Assembly: GCA_027021605.1 (NCBI GenBank)
Contig: JALUUA010000085.1
Location: 1 to 13,903 of the forward strand
DNA length: 13,903 nt
Origin: Candidatus Bipolaricaulota bacterium
Lineage (GTDB): Bacteria > Bipolaricaulota > Bipolaricaulia > RBG-16-55-9
Direction: 5' to 3'
The stretch's first letter is position 1; each line of letters opens with the position of its first letter. Positions 1-7,613 of the stretch are shown here, in pieces. The notes under the pieces are model-generated. The model made no database searches, had not been told where the DNA came from, and saw only the letters and a program-made list of their open reading frames with translations. The position numbers and the translations under genes are program-made.

Positions 1-1356
1 CTGCTGCAGCGGGTGCTCTCCGAGATCTCGGAGGAGGACTTCGCGTATCCCAAGGTGTGGACCGCGTTGGGGGACGTCGCGTACCTGCGGGGGGACTACG
101 AAAGCGCCCGCGAGCGCTACGAGCGCGCCCTGGAGATCCTCGACGACGATCGCGTCCGGGTGAAGCTGGCCGAGGCCCTGCTGGCCGCGGGCGATCTGGA
201 CGGAGCCGAGAGGGTCCTCGCGGTCGTGCTGGAGCGCTCGCCCAAGTGGGCCCCCGCCCACGTGGCCCGGGCGAGGCTCCACCGGGCTCGGGGGGAGATC
301 CCCCAGGCGATCGAGGCGTACAAGCAGGCGCTTCGGTACAGCACGGAGCTCGATTACCTTAAGCAGCGGGCGATCGCCCTCGAGGCGCTGGAGCTGGACC
401 CCGAAGATGCGGACCTCCACCTGATGCTGGGGCACGTCTACCTGCAAAACCGCGTCTACGCCGGGGCCGTAAAGGCGTACGAGAGGGCGCTGGAGCTGGA
501 CCCCGACCGGGTCGCCGCCTACGGGGGCCTGGCCCGGGTGGCCCTGGAAAAGCGCGACCCCGAGAAGGCCCTCGAGCACCTGCGCCGGGGGCTCGCCAAG
601 GACCCGACCCTCAAGGAGCGCATCGGGCTGTACGAGCTCGTCCTGGAGGCGGACCGCCAGCGGGTGGGGCCGGGCAACCCCTTGAGCGAGACGGGCAAGG
701 AGGCGTTGCTGCGCCTGGCCGAGCTCTACCTCGAGGCGGGCCGGCCCGCGGACAGCTACCAGAAGCTGGCCTGGCTGCGCGAGCGCTACCCCGATTTCCG
801 TCGGGAAGAAGTCGAGGCGCTCTTCGAGCGCCTGGAGGAGCTGGCGGGCGGGCGGCTCCCCGGCGAGCCCGTACCCGACCAGGGCCACGCGCACATCGCG
901 CCCGGCGACCCGCACCCCCCCTACAACTCGAAGCCCCCCACCTCGGGGCCGCACTACCCCATCCCGGCGGCCTGGGGCATCCACGCCGTGCCCATCCCCG
1001 ACGAGGTCCAGCTGCGCAACCTGGCGGGCGGCGGCGTGCTCCTCCAATACCGCCCGGACCTCGACCCCGAAACACAGCAAAAACTGCGGGACCTCGTGCA
1101 GGAGCTGCGCACCTCGGGGAAGGAGCGCTACTGCCGCCTCATCGTTGCCCCCTACGAGGGGCTGGAGCACCCGATCGTCCTCACGGCCTGGACGCGGATC
1201 GATCGCCTCGAGGCGTTCGATCGGGATCGCATCCTGCGCTTCATCGACGCCTTCATCAACAAGGGGCCGGAGGTCAACGAGGTAAGGTGCGACCCGCCCC
1301 CGCCCACTTCCCGTCCCGGCACCGACGGGAAGCCCGAGCCCGAGTCGGGGCCCTAA
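1..1356 (+). CDS. TPR-repeat protein with C-terminal DUF3105 domain (5' end cut by window)
   Basis: The reading frame is open from base 1, so the gene very probably begins upstream; the first in-frame GTG at base 13 need not be the start. Numbered from that GTG, residues 13-200 hold about five to six tetratricopeptide repeats with the typical alanine/glycine/tyrosine pattern and the LELDP linker seen twice, followed by another helical repeat at 228-260. TPRs are protein-binding scaffolds. Residues 290-420 match DUF3105: an HAH motif at 292-294, then YNSKPPTSGPHY at 304-315, and the late LTAWTRID and FIDAFINKGPE segments. The function of DUF3105 is unknown; many members are membrane-anchored or secreted, but no anchor is visible because the N-terminus is missing. 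The domain has RNLAGGG where I recall HNLEHGG in relatives. The last 20 residues are proline-rich and disordered. It converges on the minus-strand gene at 1497-2315. Family assignment is fairly sure; role is unknown. Confidence 0.85.
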   Translation: MLQRVLSEISEEDFAYPKVWTALGDVAYLRGDYESARERYERALEILDDDRVRVKLAEALLAAGDLDGAERVLAVVLERSPKWAPAHVARARLHRARGEIPQAIEAYKQALRYSTELDYLKQRAIALEALELDPEDADLHLMLGHVYLQNRVYAGAVKAYERALELDPDRVAAYGGLARVALEKRDPEKALEHLRRGLAKDPTLKERIGLYELVLEADRQRVGPGNPLSETGKEALLRLAELYLEAGRPADSYQKLAWLRERYPDFRREEVEALFERLEELAGGRLPGEPVPDQGHAHIAPGDPHPPYNSKPPTSGPHYPIPAAWGIHAVPIPDEVQLRNLAGGGVLLQYRPDLDPETQQKLRDLVQELRTSGKERYCRLIVAPYEGLEHPIVLTAWTRIDRLEAFDRDRILRFIDAFINKGPEVNEVRCDPPPPTSRPGTDGKPEPESGP

Positions 1357-1410
1357 CGCTAACCCGAAAACGCTAACCCAAACCCGCCCCTAACCCGCGT
1401 CAACCCGCGT
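1354..1410 (+). repeat. Degenerate CTAACCC-like repeats starting at the stop codon of the DUF3105 gene
   Basis: The TAA stop is followed by a second in-frame TAA six bases on. CGCTAACCC occurs at 1357-1365 and 1371-1379. Then 10-base phased units AACCCGCCCC, TAACCCGCGT and CAACCCGCGT follow at 1381-1410. The sequence resembles a degenerate telomere-type motif but is internal to the chromosome segment. No hairpin of terminator type is seen inside it. Confidence 0.8.
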
Positions 1411-1447
1411 CCCCAGTCCCAGTGTCGGGGCGCGAGCGAACCCGCGG

Positions 1448-1466
1448 CAGCGCTGTGAGCGCTGTG
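1448..1466. terminator. Possible bidirectional hairpin between convergent genes, built of two 9-base tandem repeats
   Basis: AGCGCTGTG is repeated exactly at 1449-1457 and 1458-1466. Because AGCGCT is self-complementary, CAGCGCT (1448-1454) pairs perfectly with AGCGCTG (1458-1464) around a three-base loop. It sits between the ends of two converging genes, where a shared terminator is expected. There is no T-run on either side, so intrinsic termination is doubtful. Confidence 0.35.
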
Positions 1467-1496
1467 GCTGTGTGTTGGGGAGAGGGGGGGAGGAGG

Positions 1497-2315
1497 CTAT
1501 TCGCTCCGGATCCAGATGTCGCCGTCGCCGTCGCCGTCGACGTCGATCACTTGGAGGCCGAACCCCGGGCTCCCGGAGGTGCGCAGGTCCTTGACCCGAA
1601 CGTCATCGTCCCCGTCCCCGTCCTCGTCGAAGATCGCCTCGATGGTGGCCACGGAGCCGCGCTCCCGCTCGTCCAGCACGCCCACCCAGAGCACCTCGTG
1701 GGGGTCGGCCTTCGCCCGGTTGACCCCGAAGCCGTCCAGCCGATAGTCCCCCAGCCTTCGGGTGCGGTCCAGGACGACGATCTCGGGGTCGCCGTCGCCG
1801 TCCAGGTCGCCGGAGCCCACGACGAAGCCGTTCTCCTCCGGCTCGATCTCCCCGTCCCCGTCGAGGTCCTTCCCCTGGGCTCCGACCCAGAGGACGTCGG
1901 GGTCGTCGTCGCCGTCGACGTCGCTCTGGTCCAGGGAGCCCGCAGGCCGGGTCGGGTCGGAGACGAAGATCTCGACCTCCGGGGGGAGGCCGTCGAAGTC
2001 CCGCCAGCCCACGAGGCGGGCCCCCCCTCCGACCCCGATCACGATCCGATCGGGGTCGCCGTCCCCGTCCTCGTCCTCGGCCCGGTAGCGGCCCACCGGG
2101 AGCTCCTCGTCGCTCAGGATCGCCTCCCGGTCCTCGGGGTCGTTGTCCACGTCCGCCTCCCCGAGGGATTCCGGGGCCGACGACGAGCCGAGTCCCCCGG
2201 CGACGGCGGCCGCCCACAGGAGGACGGACGCCAGCGCTGCAGCTCCGGTTCCGATCCGGGCCGAAAGGGGGGCCCGCGATGCCCGCGATGCGGCGGCTTG
2301 CGGTTCTCTGCTCAT
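1497..2315 (-). CDS. Small secreted protein with FG-GAP/VCBS-like DxDGDGD calcium-binding repeats
   Basis: This 272-residue protein has an N-terminal signal sequence: arginines up to residue 20, a hydrophobic core at about 21-43 and a likely cleavage near Ala-Val-Ala-Gly. The mature part is very acidic and carries about six aspartate loops: DEDGDGDPD near 81, DVDGDDDPD near 132, DLDGDGEIE near 150, DLDGDGDPE near 170, DEDGDGDDD near 230 and DVDGDGDGD near 258. The one at 150 is the most dockerin/EF-hand-like. Each is followed by a short beta-strand such as VLWVG or IVVLD, the pattern of FG-GAP/VCBS repeats. These loops bind calcium in known families, so an extracellular structural or adhesive role is inferred. 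The ATG has a strong AAGGAGG at 2327-2333, 11 bases upstream. The gene lies 42 bases after the permease gene and may be its operon partner. No enzyme motif is visible. Confidence 0.85.
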   Translation of the reverse strand: MSREPQAAASRASRAPLSARIGTGAAALASVLLWAAAVAGGLGSSSAPESLGEADVDNDPEDREAILSDEELPVGRYRAEDEDGDGDPDRIVIGVGGGARLVGWRDFDGLPPEVEIFVSDPTRPAGSLDQSDVDGDDDPDVLWVGAQGKDLDGDGEIEPEENGFVVGSGDLDGDGDPEIVVLDRTRRLGDYRLDGFGVNRAKADPHEVLWVGVLDERERGSVATIEAIFDEDGDGDDDVRVKDLRTSGSPGFGLQVIDVDGDGDGDIWIRSE

Positions 2316-2330
2316 AGGGATTGCAGCCTC

Positions 2331-2352
2331 CTTGTGTTCGCTTTGTGTGCGC
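2331..2352 (-). repeat. Imperfect 11-base tandem repeat in the spacer after the second permease gene
   Basis: On the minus strand GCGCACACAAA (2352-2342) is followed directly by GCGAACACAAG (2341-2331), 9 of 11 bases identical. It starts five bases after the TAA stop of the permease and runs into the ribosome binding site of the next gene. It may be simple slippage. Confidence 0.6.
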
Positions 2353-2357
2353 TTCGC

Positions 2358-3602
2358 TTACCTTCGGGCGTGGGGATCGACGGCGTCGCGCAGCGCGTCG
2401 CCCATGAAGTTGAACGCCAGCACGGCGACCACGATGAAGATCCCCGGGATGATGAGCCAAGGGTAGTTTCTGAGGACCGCGGTGTCCTGGGCGTCGTTGA
2501 GCAGCTCGCCCCAGCTGGTGAGGGGCTCCTGGATGCCCAGCCCGAGGAAGCTCAGGGTCGCCTCGGCGATGATGAGCCCGGGGATCGCCAGCGTGGCGGA
2601 CACGATCAAGTAGCTCATCGTGTTGGGGAGGAGGTGCTTGAAGATGATGCGGAGGGAGGAGGCCCCCATCGCCCGCGCGGCCAGGGTGAACTCCACCTCG
2701 CGCAGCGCCAGGAACTGCCCCCGCAGCACCCGGGCCAGCCCGGTCCAGCCGATGCCCCCGAAGATGAGCACGATCCCCACCACCCGGGCCCAGTTCGGGA
2801 GGTTCGGGGGCAGGATGGCGCTCAGGGCGAGCAGCAGGGGCAGCGTGGGGAAGGACTGCAGCACCTCGAGCACGCGCTGGAGGAACATGTCGACCCAGCG
2901 ACCGAAGTACCCCGAGATCCCCCCGAAGAAGGAGCCGAGCAGCAGGGCGATCAGCACGGACGCCGGGCCGATCAGGAGGGAGATCCGCCCCCCGATGAGC
3001 GTCCGGGTGAAGAGGTCCCGTCCCCAGATGTCCGTGCCGAATAGGAACACTTGGCCGGGGGAGTCCGGGGGCTCGCCTGTCCCGAAGAGGTGGATATTCG
3101 TCTCGAAGAGCCCCAGCAGCTTGTAGGGGTCCCCGCGGACGAAGAGCTTGATGGGGTAGATCTTCGTGCGGTCCTCCGTGTAGATCGTCTCGAAGGTCAC
3201 GGGGTCGCGGGTGCGCTGGATCCCGTAGACGAAGGGCCCCACGAACTTCCCCTCGTGGAAGAGGCGGATCGGGGTGGGCGGGGCGTACGAGAAGCGGCGG
3301 TGCTCCGCGCCCGGCCCGTAGGGGCCGAGGAACTCCGCGAAGGCGGCCAGGAAGAAGAGGAAGAGCACCACGCCCGCTCCCGCCATCCCCAGCTTGTGGC
3401 GGCGGAACCTCCGCCAGATGAGCCGGGTCTGGGAGAGGGGCTTCTCCTCGCGGAACTCGGGCTCCCCCCGCGCGGGGAGGGGACGCATCCCCCCCGCCCG
3501 CGCGGCCCGTTCGCCCTCCTCCCGTTCTCGCTCTTGTCCTTGGGGCAGCGCGCGCACGGTCCGGGCCGCCGTGCGCCTCCCCGACCGAAAGCGCTCAATC
3601 AT
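2358..3602 (-). CDS. Oligopeptide/dipeptide-type ABC transporter permease, OppC/DppC family
   Basis: This inner-membrane permease is one half of the translocation channel of a peptide-type ABC importer and should pair with the permease encoded just upstream. I chose the ATG at 3602, giving 414 residues, because it overlaps the upstream stop by eight bases in a coupled arrangement and has a GAGG at 3610-3613; the frame stays open further upstream, but that part is antisense-like junk over the other permease. An unusually long basic cytoplasmic N-terminus (about 70 residues) precedes the first membrane helix at about 71-94. A periplasmic loop of about 100 residues ends in GTDIWGRDLFTR (189-200), typical of the family. 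Further helices lie at about 205-230, 252-285, 330-350 and 382-402. The ATPase-coupling EAA loop is at 302-327 (EVEFTLAARAMGAS and following). Substrate cannot be read from sequence; di/oligopeptides are usual, but sugars or nickel occur. Confidence 0.93.
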   Translation of the reverse strand: MIERFRSGRRTAARTVRALPQGQEREREEGERAARAGGMRPLPARGEPEFREEKPLSQTRLIWRRFRRHKLGMAGAGVVLFLFFLAAFAEFLGPYGPGAEHRRFSYAPPTPIRLFHEGKFVGPFVYGIQRTRDPVTFETIYTEDRTKIYPIKLFVRGDPYKLLGLFETNIHLFGTGEPPDSPGQVFLFGTDIWGRDLFTRTLIGGRISLLIGPASVLIALLLGSFFGGISGYFGRWVDMFLQRVLEVLQSFPTLPLLLALSAILPPNLPNWARVVGIVLIFGGIGWTGLARVLRGQFLALREVEFTLAARAMGASSLRIIFKHLLPNTMSYLIVSATLAIPGLIIAEATLSFLGLGIQEPLTSWGELLNDAQDTAVLRNYPWLIIPGIFIVVAVLAFNFMGDALRDAVDPHARR

Positions 3603-4743
3603 AGCGGATCCTCGGGTCGACCAGGGCCAACAGGACGTCGGCCAGGAGGTTCCCCAGCAACAAGACCACGGCAAAGAACGTAAGGATCGTGAGGATCAGG
3701 TACTCGTCCTTGTTGAGCAGCGACTGGTAGTAGAGCAGCTCCACCGTGGGGATGTTGAGCACGATCGCCGTCACCAGGGCCCCCGAGATCAAGAACTGCA
3801 GGGACTGGCCGAAGATGGAGATCATGGGGTTGATGGCGTTGCGCACCGCGTGCTTCCAGATGACGACCCGCTCCCGGAGCCCCTTGGCCCGCGCGGTCTG
3901 GACGTAGTTCGAGCCCAGGATGTCGAGGAGCTGACCGCGCATGATCCGGATCAGGCCCGCCAGGGAGCTCGTGCCCAGCACCAGGATCACGGGCCAGAGG
4001 TGCCAGAGATAATCCAAAAATTTGCCCCAGTTCCACTGCCAGGGCCACACCCCCCCGAGCCCGATGTACTTCTCGTAGAAGATGCCGCCCACCCCCAGGC
4101 AGTACTTCCCCACGTCGGGCCGATCCCAGCAGTACTGGCCCACGTCCAGCGGCCCCGACAGGACGTAGATGATCACGAGCGCCAGGAAGAAGTTGGGGAT
4201 CGAGAGCCCCAGAAAGCCCAAGAACGTCAGCGCGTGGTCCCCCACGGAGTACTGGTGCGTGGCGGAGTAGATCCCGATGGGGATGGCCACGATCCAGATG
4301 AAGAGGAAGACGGGGACCGTCATCAGGATCGTGTACGGGAGGTACTGCACGAGCATGTCGGTGACGGAGCGCTGGTACTGGAACGACTCCCCGAAGTAGG
4401 GCCGCCAGACGGGGAGCCGGATCTCCCAGGGCGTAAACGGGATCCGGACGGGCTCGAGGCTCCAGACCCGCCAGCGCTCCCCCGTAACCGGGTCGATGGC
4501 GTCCGTAAACAGGAAGACCCCCGCGATCCACTTGAGATAACGCTCGTACCAGGGGAGATCGAGCCCCAGGCTCCTCTCCAGGCGCTCGACCGTCTCCTCG
4601 CTCACCGTGGGGTTGAAGCGGAACTGATCCACGTAGGTGCCCGTGTAGCGCTCGTAGAGCAGGAGCATCAGAAACGAGACGAAGCTCACGGCGATGAGCG
4701 TCGGGATCATGTAGAGCGTCCGCCGCACGATGTAGCCGAACAT
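3595..4743 (-). CDS. Oligopeptide/dipeptide-type ABC transporter permease, OppB/DppB family
   Basis: This 382-residue inner-membrane protein is the partner permease of the OppC-like protein that follows it. It begins with the classic MFGYIVRRTLYMIPTL start and a first helix at about 9-30. Other helices are near 135-160, 172-197, 248-265, 305-330 and 348-373. The EAA coupling loop is at about 280-304 (YVQTARAKGLRERV and following), where an Opp ATPase would dock. It is longer than a typical OppB of about 310 residues because of enlarged periplasmic loops at about 85-128 and 196-245. The second loop contains a doubled DVGxYC segment (Cys205 and Cys215) that could form a disulfide. The ATG lies eight bases after the stop of the lipoprotein gene, and its GAGGT (4749-4753) overlaps that stop, so the two are translationally coupled. 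The stop overlaps the start of the next permease. Confidence 0.94.
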   Translation of the reverse strand: MFGYIVRRTLYMIPTLIAVSFVSFLMLLLYERYTGTYVDQFRFNPTVSEETVERLERSLGLDLPWYERYLKWIAGVFLFTDAIDPVTGERWRVWSLEPVRIPFTPWEIRLPVWRPYFGESFQYQRSVTDMLVQYLPYTILMTVPVFLFIWIVAIPIGIYSATHQYSVGDHALTFLGFLGLSIPNFFLALVIIYVLSGPLDVGQYCWDRPDVGKYCLGVGGIFYEKYIGLGGVWPWQWNWGKFLDYLWHLWPVILVLGTSSLAGLIRIMRGQLLDILGSNYVQTARAKGLRERVVIWKHAVRNAINPMISIFGQSLQFLISGALVTAIVLNIPTVELLYYQSLLNKDEYLILTILTFFAVVLLLGNLLADVLLALVDPRIRYD

Positions 4744-4751
4744 GCGTTACC

Positions 4752-7613
4752 TCAAGGGCTGGTGGAGTCGGGGTTGGAGTTGGGATCGGCGTTGGGACTG
4801 GGATTGGAATTGGGATTGGCGGTCTCCAGGCGACGCGCCTCGTCCTTCCACCAGAGGAGGTGCGCGACCTGGGGTGCGCCGTAGTTCGGCTTGAACACCC
4901 GGGCGTTGCCCAGCGACTTGAGCGTGGCGTAGAGGAACCGCTGGTTGACGAGGTAGATCATCGGGAGGTTGTCGCGCACCAGCCGCTGGAACTCGACGTA
5001 GTAGCGCTTGGCCTCCTCGAAGTCGTAGGTGGAGACCCCGAGGTCGACCAGCTCGGCCAGGCGCTTCTCCCACTCGGGCGGGTTCTCGGCGGCGGAGTAG
5101 CGCCAGAAGTGGAGGTGGCCCTCCGGCTTCCAGACGTTGGGGGCGTGGGGCTCCACCCCACCGGTGAGGCCCAGCAACATCGCCTCGTACTTGCCCCCGA
5201 GCAGGTCGCCCACCAGGGAGTTGAAGTCGTTCGGCTTGTAGACGACGCCCACGCCCACGGCGTTCCAGTCGGTGGTGATCGCCTCGCTCATCTCCTCGCG
5301 GACCTCGTTGCCCTGGTTGGTGGAGAGGATGAAGGTGAGGTTCCGCTCGGGCTCCGGGGGCAGCTGGGCGAGCTGCTCGTCGCTCCAGCCGCGGGCCCTT
5401 AAGAAGGCGTCGGTGATCTCGCGCACCCCGTCCCCGTCGACGTCGAGAAGCCCCACCTCGTCGAGCAGCGCTTGGGCCCGGTCGGGGTCGTAGGCGTAGG
5501 GGTCGTAGTCGACCCCCCGGGAGTCGTCGAAGAAGGGGGAGGGGATGCTGATCGGGCTCCACTGGGGCACACCCAGCCCCTGGTAGATGTTGTCGATGAG
5601 GTTCTGCTTGTCCACGGCAAAGGCCAGGGCTTGGCGGAACTTCACCTCGCGGAAGACCTCCTGGAGGGCGAGCTTGAGGGGGTCACCGGGGTAGCCGCGC
5701 TCGCCCACGTCCTGGTTGAGCACCACCCACGTCGTCCCGAAGGTGGGCCCCCCCAGGATGGGGAGCCAGCCCTTGGCGTCGGCGCTCTTTACGATCTCCG
5801 GCCAGTCCTTGGGCCGCGGGGCGAAGACGTCGATCTCCCCCGTCTTGAACTTGGCGAACTCCGTGTTGCGGTCCTTGACGATGAGGAAGACGTACTCCTC
5901 GAGATACGGCAGCTGCACCCCGTTGGGGTCCACGCGCCAGTAGTAGGGGTTGCGCCGGAGGACCACCTGCTGTTCCACGATGTAGCGCTCGAGCACGAAG
6001 GGCCCCAGCCCCACGATCTCCTCGGGGTCCGTGGCCGTCGTCCAGGTGTCCATGAACGTTCCGGGTCGGGTGCCCCACTGCCCGGCCTCGATGGGCTCCT
6101 CGATCCCCTGGAGCTCCTCGACGGCCCGTTGCAGGGCCGCGCGGGCCTCCTCGACCGCCTCGTCCCCGCCCTCCGCCGGCAGGAGGTCGAGGACCTTCGC
6201 AAGGGCCATCGAGAGCTGGAGCGCCGCGCCCTTGGCCTCCTCGACGCTCTCGGCGTTGAGCGCCTCGCTGAGGGCCTCATAGGCCCCCTTCAGCTCCTCC
6301 AGCTGGGCCGCGGCCCGCTCGGCGAGCTCCTCCTCGGGGGCGTCGGGGTTCGCCGCCCGCAGCCCCCGGACGAGGGCTTCCTCGATGCGGGCCTCGGCGT
6401 CCACCACCGCGCAGCGGGAGCGGCTGTAGTGCCGCCAGGCCCCCGGGGCGGTGCGGGCCACCCGGTCCTTGAGCACGTGCTGGGGCAACACCACGAACTG
6501 GGAAGCCGTGTCGTTGAAGAAGGGGCGGAAGACCGAGGGCAAAATCGCCTTCACCGTGTAGTCGTCCACCTTCACGTAGCGGATCGGCTTCCCCTGGACG
6601 AAAAAGGAGTCCCGGGCGTTGTTGGGCACGTCGCAGTTGAGGATGATGTCGTTTACGGTGAAGATCACGTCGTCGGCGGTGAAGGGCTCCCCGTCGGAGA
6701 ACCTCACCCCCCGACGGAGGTAGAACGTGACCTCCAGGCCGTCCTCGGAGATCTCCCAGCTCTGGGCCAGGCCCGGCATCGGTTGGTAGTCCACCGGGTT
6801 CTGGTCCACCAGGCCCGCGTGGAGGCGGAAGATCACCACCGTGGAGCTGGTCTCCTGGGCGGCGTAGGGGTTGAACGTGCGCGGGGGCTCGAAGCTCGAG
6901 TCGACGAAGCGCCCTCCGGGGATGCCCGTCTCCAGCAGGCCGTAGCCCTCGTCGATCACCTGGGCGTCGGGGGGGACCTCGCCGGGGCGCACGCCGGGGT
7001 CGACCGCGGGCTCGATGACGGTCAGGGAGAAGGTCCAGTCGAGGATCTCCACAAGGTGAGGGCCGACGCCCTGAAGGTCCGTGAGCTCGAAGCGCAGGGG
7101 CTTCGTCTCGCCGGGGGCCAGCGAGACCGTTTGGGTCTCGATGACCTCGCCGTCGAGCTTGAGCTCCACCGCCACCTCCGGCTCCGGGGTCCCCGTCCCC
7201 GTGGGCTGGACCCAGACGTAGAACGTCGCCGAGCCCCCGGTGACCACGTAGCCGTTGGGGGGGAACGCCTCGGCGCGGACGACCGTGGCCGGGAGCTGCG
7301 GCCGGGCGGCCGGTCCGACCGGCCCGGTCGGGGTGGGAACCTTCTCCGGCCGGATGGGCTGCTCCTCCCCGCCCATCGGCTCCTCCTCCGTCAGCTTGAG
7401 GCCCTCGTCCCCCTCCTGCGCGCCGACGGCGGGCGGGGACTCGGTCTCCTCCGCCTTCGGCGGGGTCGGCTCCGTCCTCGCGACCTCCTCGGGCGGGGTC
7501 GGCTCCTCCTCCGGAGCCTGCGCGCTCTGCGGGCCGCCGCAGCCCGCCAAGACCAAGACCAACCCCAGCACCGCCACTGCCCACACGACGAAAAGCCCGC
7601 GCCGCATCGTCAT
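4752..7613 (-). CDS. Very long solute-binding lipoprotein of a peptide-type ABC transporter (SBP_bac_5), with extra N-terminal and inserted helical domains
   Basis: At 953 residues this is far longer than the usual 500-650 of family-5 binding proteins. A lipoprotein signal ends in LAGC, so Cys25 should be lipidated. Residues 26-105 are a Pro/Glu-rich linker. Residues 108-200 look like an Ig/CARDB-type beta-sandwich (an FPPNGYVV start, LAPGETKPLRFEL, then VEILD). The binding domain runs from about 230 to 925: TFNPYAAQETSS, DGLEVTFYLRRGVRFSDGEP, FTADDVIFTV, EIVGLGPFVLERY, LRRNPYYWR, FRQALAFAVDKQNLI and DVDGDGVREI are all family hallmarks. A helical Ala/Glu-rich insertion of about 110 residues splits it at 403-512. 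The last 22 residues are an Asn-Pro-Ser tail encoded by a six-base repeat. The start is supported by a GGAGGAGGG seven bases upstream. It heads the operon with two permeases and captures substrate outside the inner membrane. The ligand cannot be deduced. Confidence 0.93.
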   Translation of the reverse strand: MTMRRGLFVVWAVAVLGLVLVLAGCGGPQSAQAPEEEPTPPEEVARTEPTPPKAEETESPPAVGAQEGDEGLKLTEEEPMGGEEQPIRPEKVPTPTGPVGPAARPQLPATVVRAEAFPPNGYVVTGGSATFYVWVQPTGTGTPEPEVAVELKLDGEVIETQTVSLAPGETKPLRFELTDLQGVGPHLVEILDWTFSLTVIEPAVDPGVRPGEVPPDAQVIDEGYGLLETGIPGGRFVDSSFEPPRTFNPYAAQETSSTVVIFRLHAGLVDQNPVDYQPMPGLAQSWEISEDGLEVTFYLRRGVRFSDGEPFTADDVIFTVNDIILNCDVPNNARDSFFVQGKPIRYVKVDDYTVKAILPSVFRPFFNDTASQFVVLPQHVLKDRVARTAPGAWRHYSRSRCAVVDAEARIEEALVRGLRAANPDAPEEELAERAAAQLEELKGAYEALSEALNAESVEEAKGAALQLSMALAKVLDLLPAEGGDEAVEEARAALQRAVEELQGIEEPIEAGQWGTRPGTFMDTWTTATDPEEIVGLGPFVLERYIVEQQVVLRRNPYYWRVDPNGVQLPYLEEYVFLIVKDRNTEFAKFKTGEIDVFAPRPKDWPEIVKSADAKGWLPILGGPTFGTTWVVLNQDVGERGYPGDPLKLALQEVFREVKFRQALAFAVDKQNLIDNIYQGLGVPQWSPISIPSPFFDDSRGVDYDPYAYDPDRAQALLDEVGLLDVDGDGVREITDAFLRARGWSDEQLAQLPPEPERNLTFILSTNQGNEVREEMSEAITTDWNAVGVGVVYKPNDFNSLVGDLLGGKYEAMLLGLTGGVEPHAPNVWKPEGHLHFWRYSAAENPPEWEKRLAELVDLGVSTYDFEEAKRYYVEFQRLVRDNLPMIYLVNQRFLYATLKSLGNARVFKPNYGAPQVAHLLWWKDEARRLETANPNSNPSPNADPNSNPDSTSP
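4755..4820 (-). repeat. AAYYCC hexamer repeat encoding the C-terminal tail of the binding lipoprotein
   Basis: The final codons alternate AAT/AAC with CCC or TCC, giving an Asn-Pro/Asn-Ser low-complexity tail after the last folded segment (WWKDEARRLETA). Such tails are disordered; the DNA repeat suggests slippage. It resembles the AACCC-rich repeats near 1357-1410. Confidence 0.7.

Noticed and set aside
1354..1410. True telomere or linear replicon end
   Set aside because: The repeats are short and degenerate, and genes continue on both sides.
3603..3674. Longer N-terminus (start at 3674) for the OppC-like permease
   Set aside because: The extra 24 residues are Trp/Cys/Ser-rich and overlap the conserved end of the OppB-like gene in another frame; the ATG at 3602 with a GAGG is the coupled start.
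5416..5445. EF-hand/dockerin calcium site in the binding lipoprotein (DVDGDGVRE)
   Set aside because: A DxDGDGxRE segment at this place is common in family-5 binding proteins and does not mark a separate domain.
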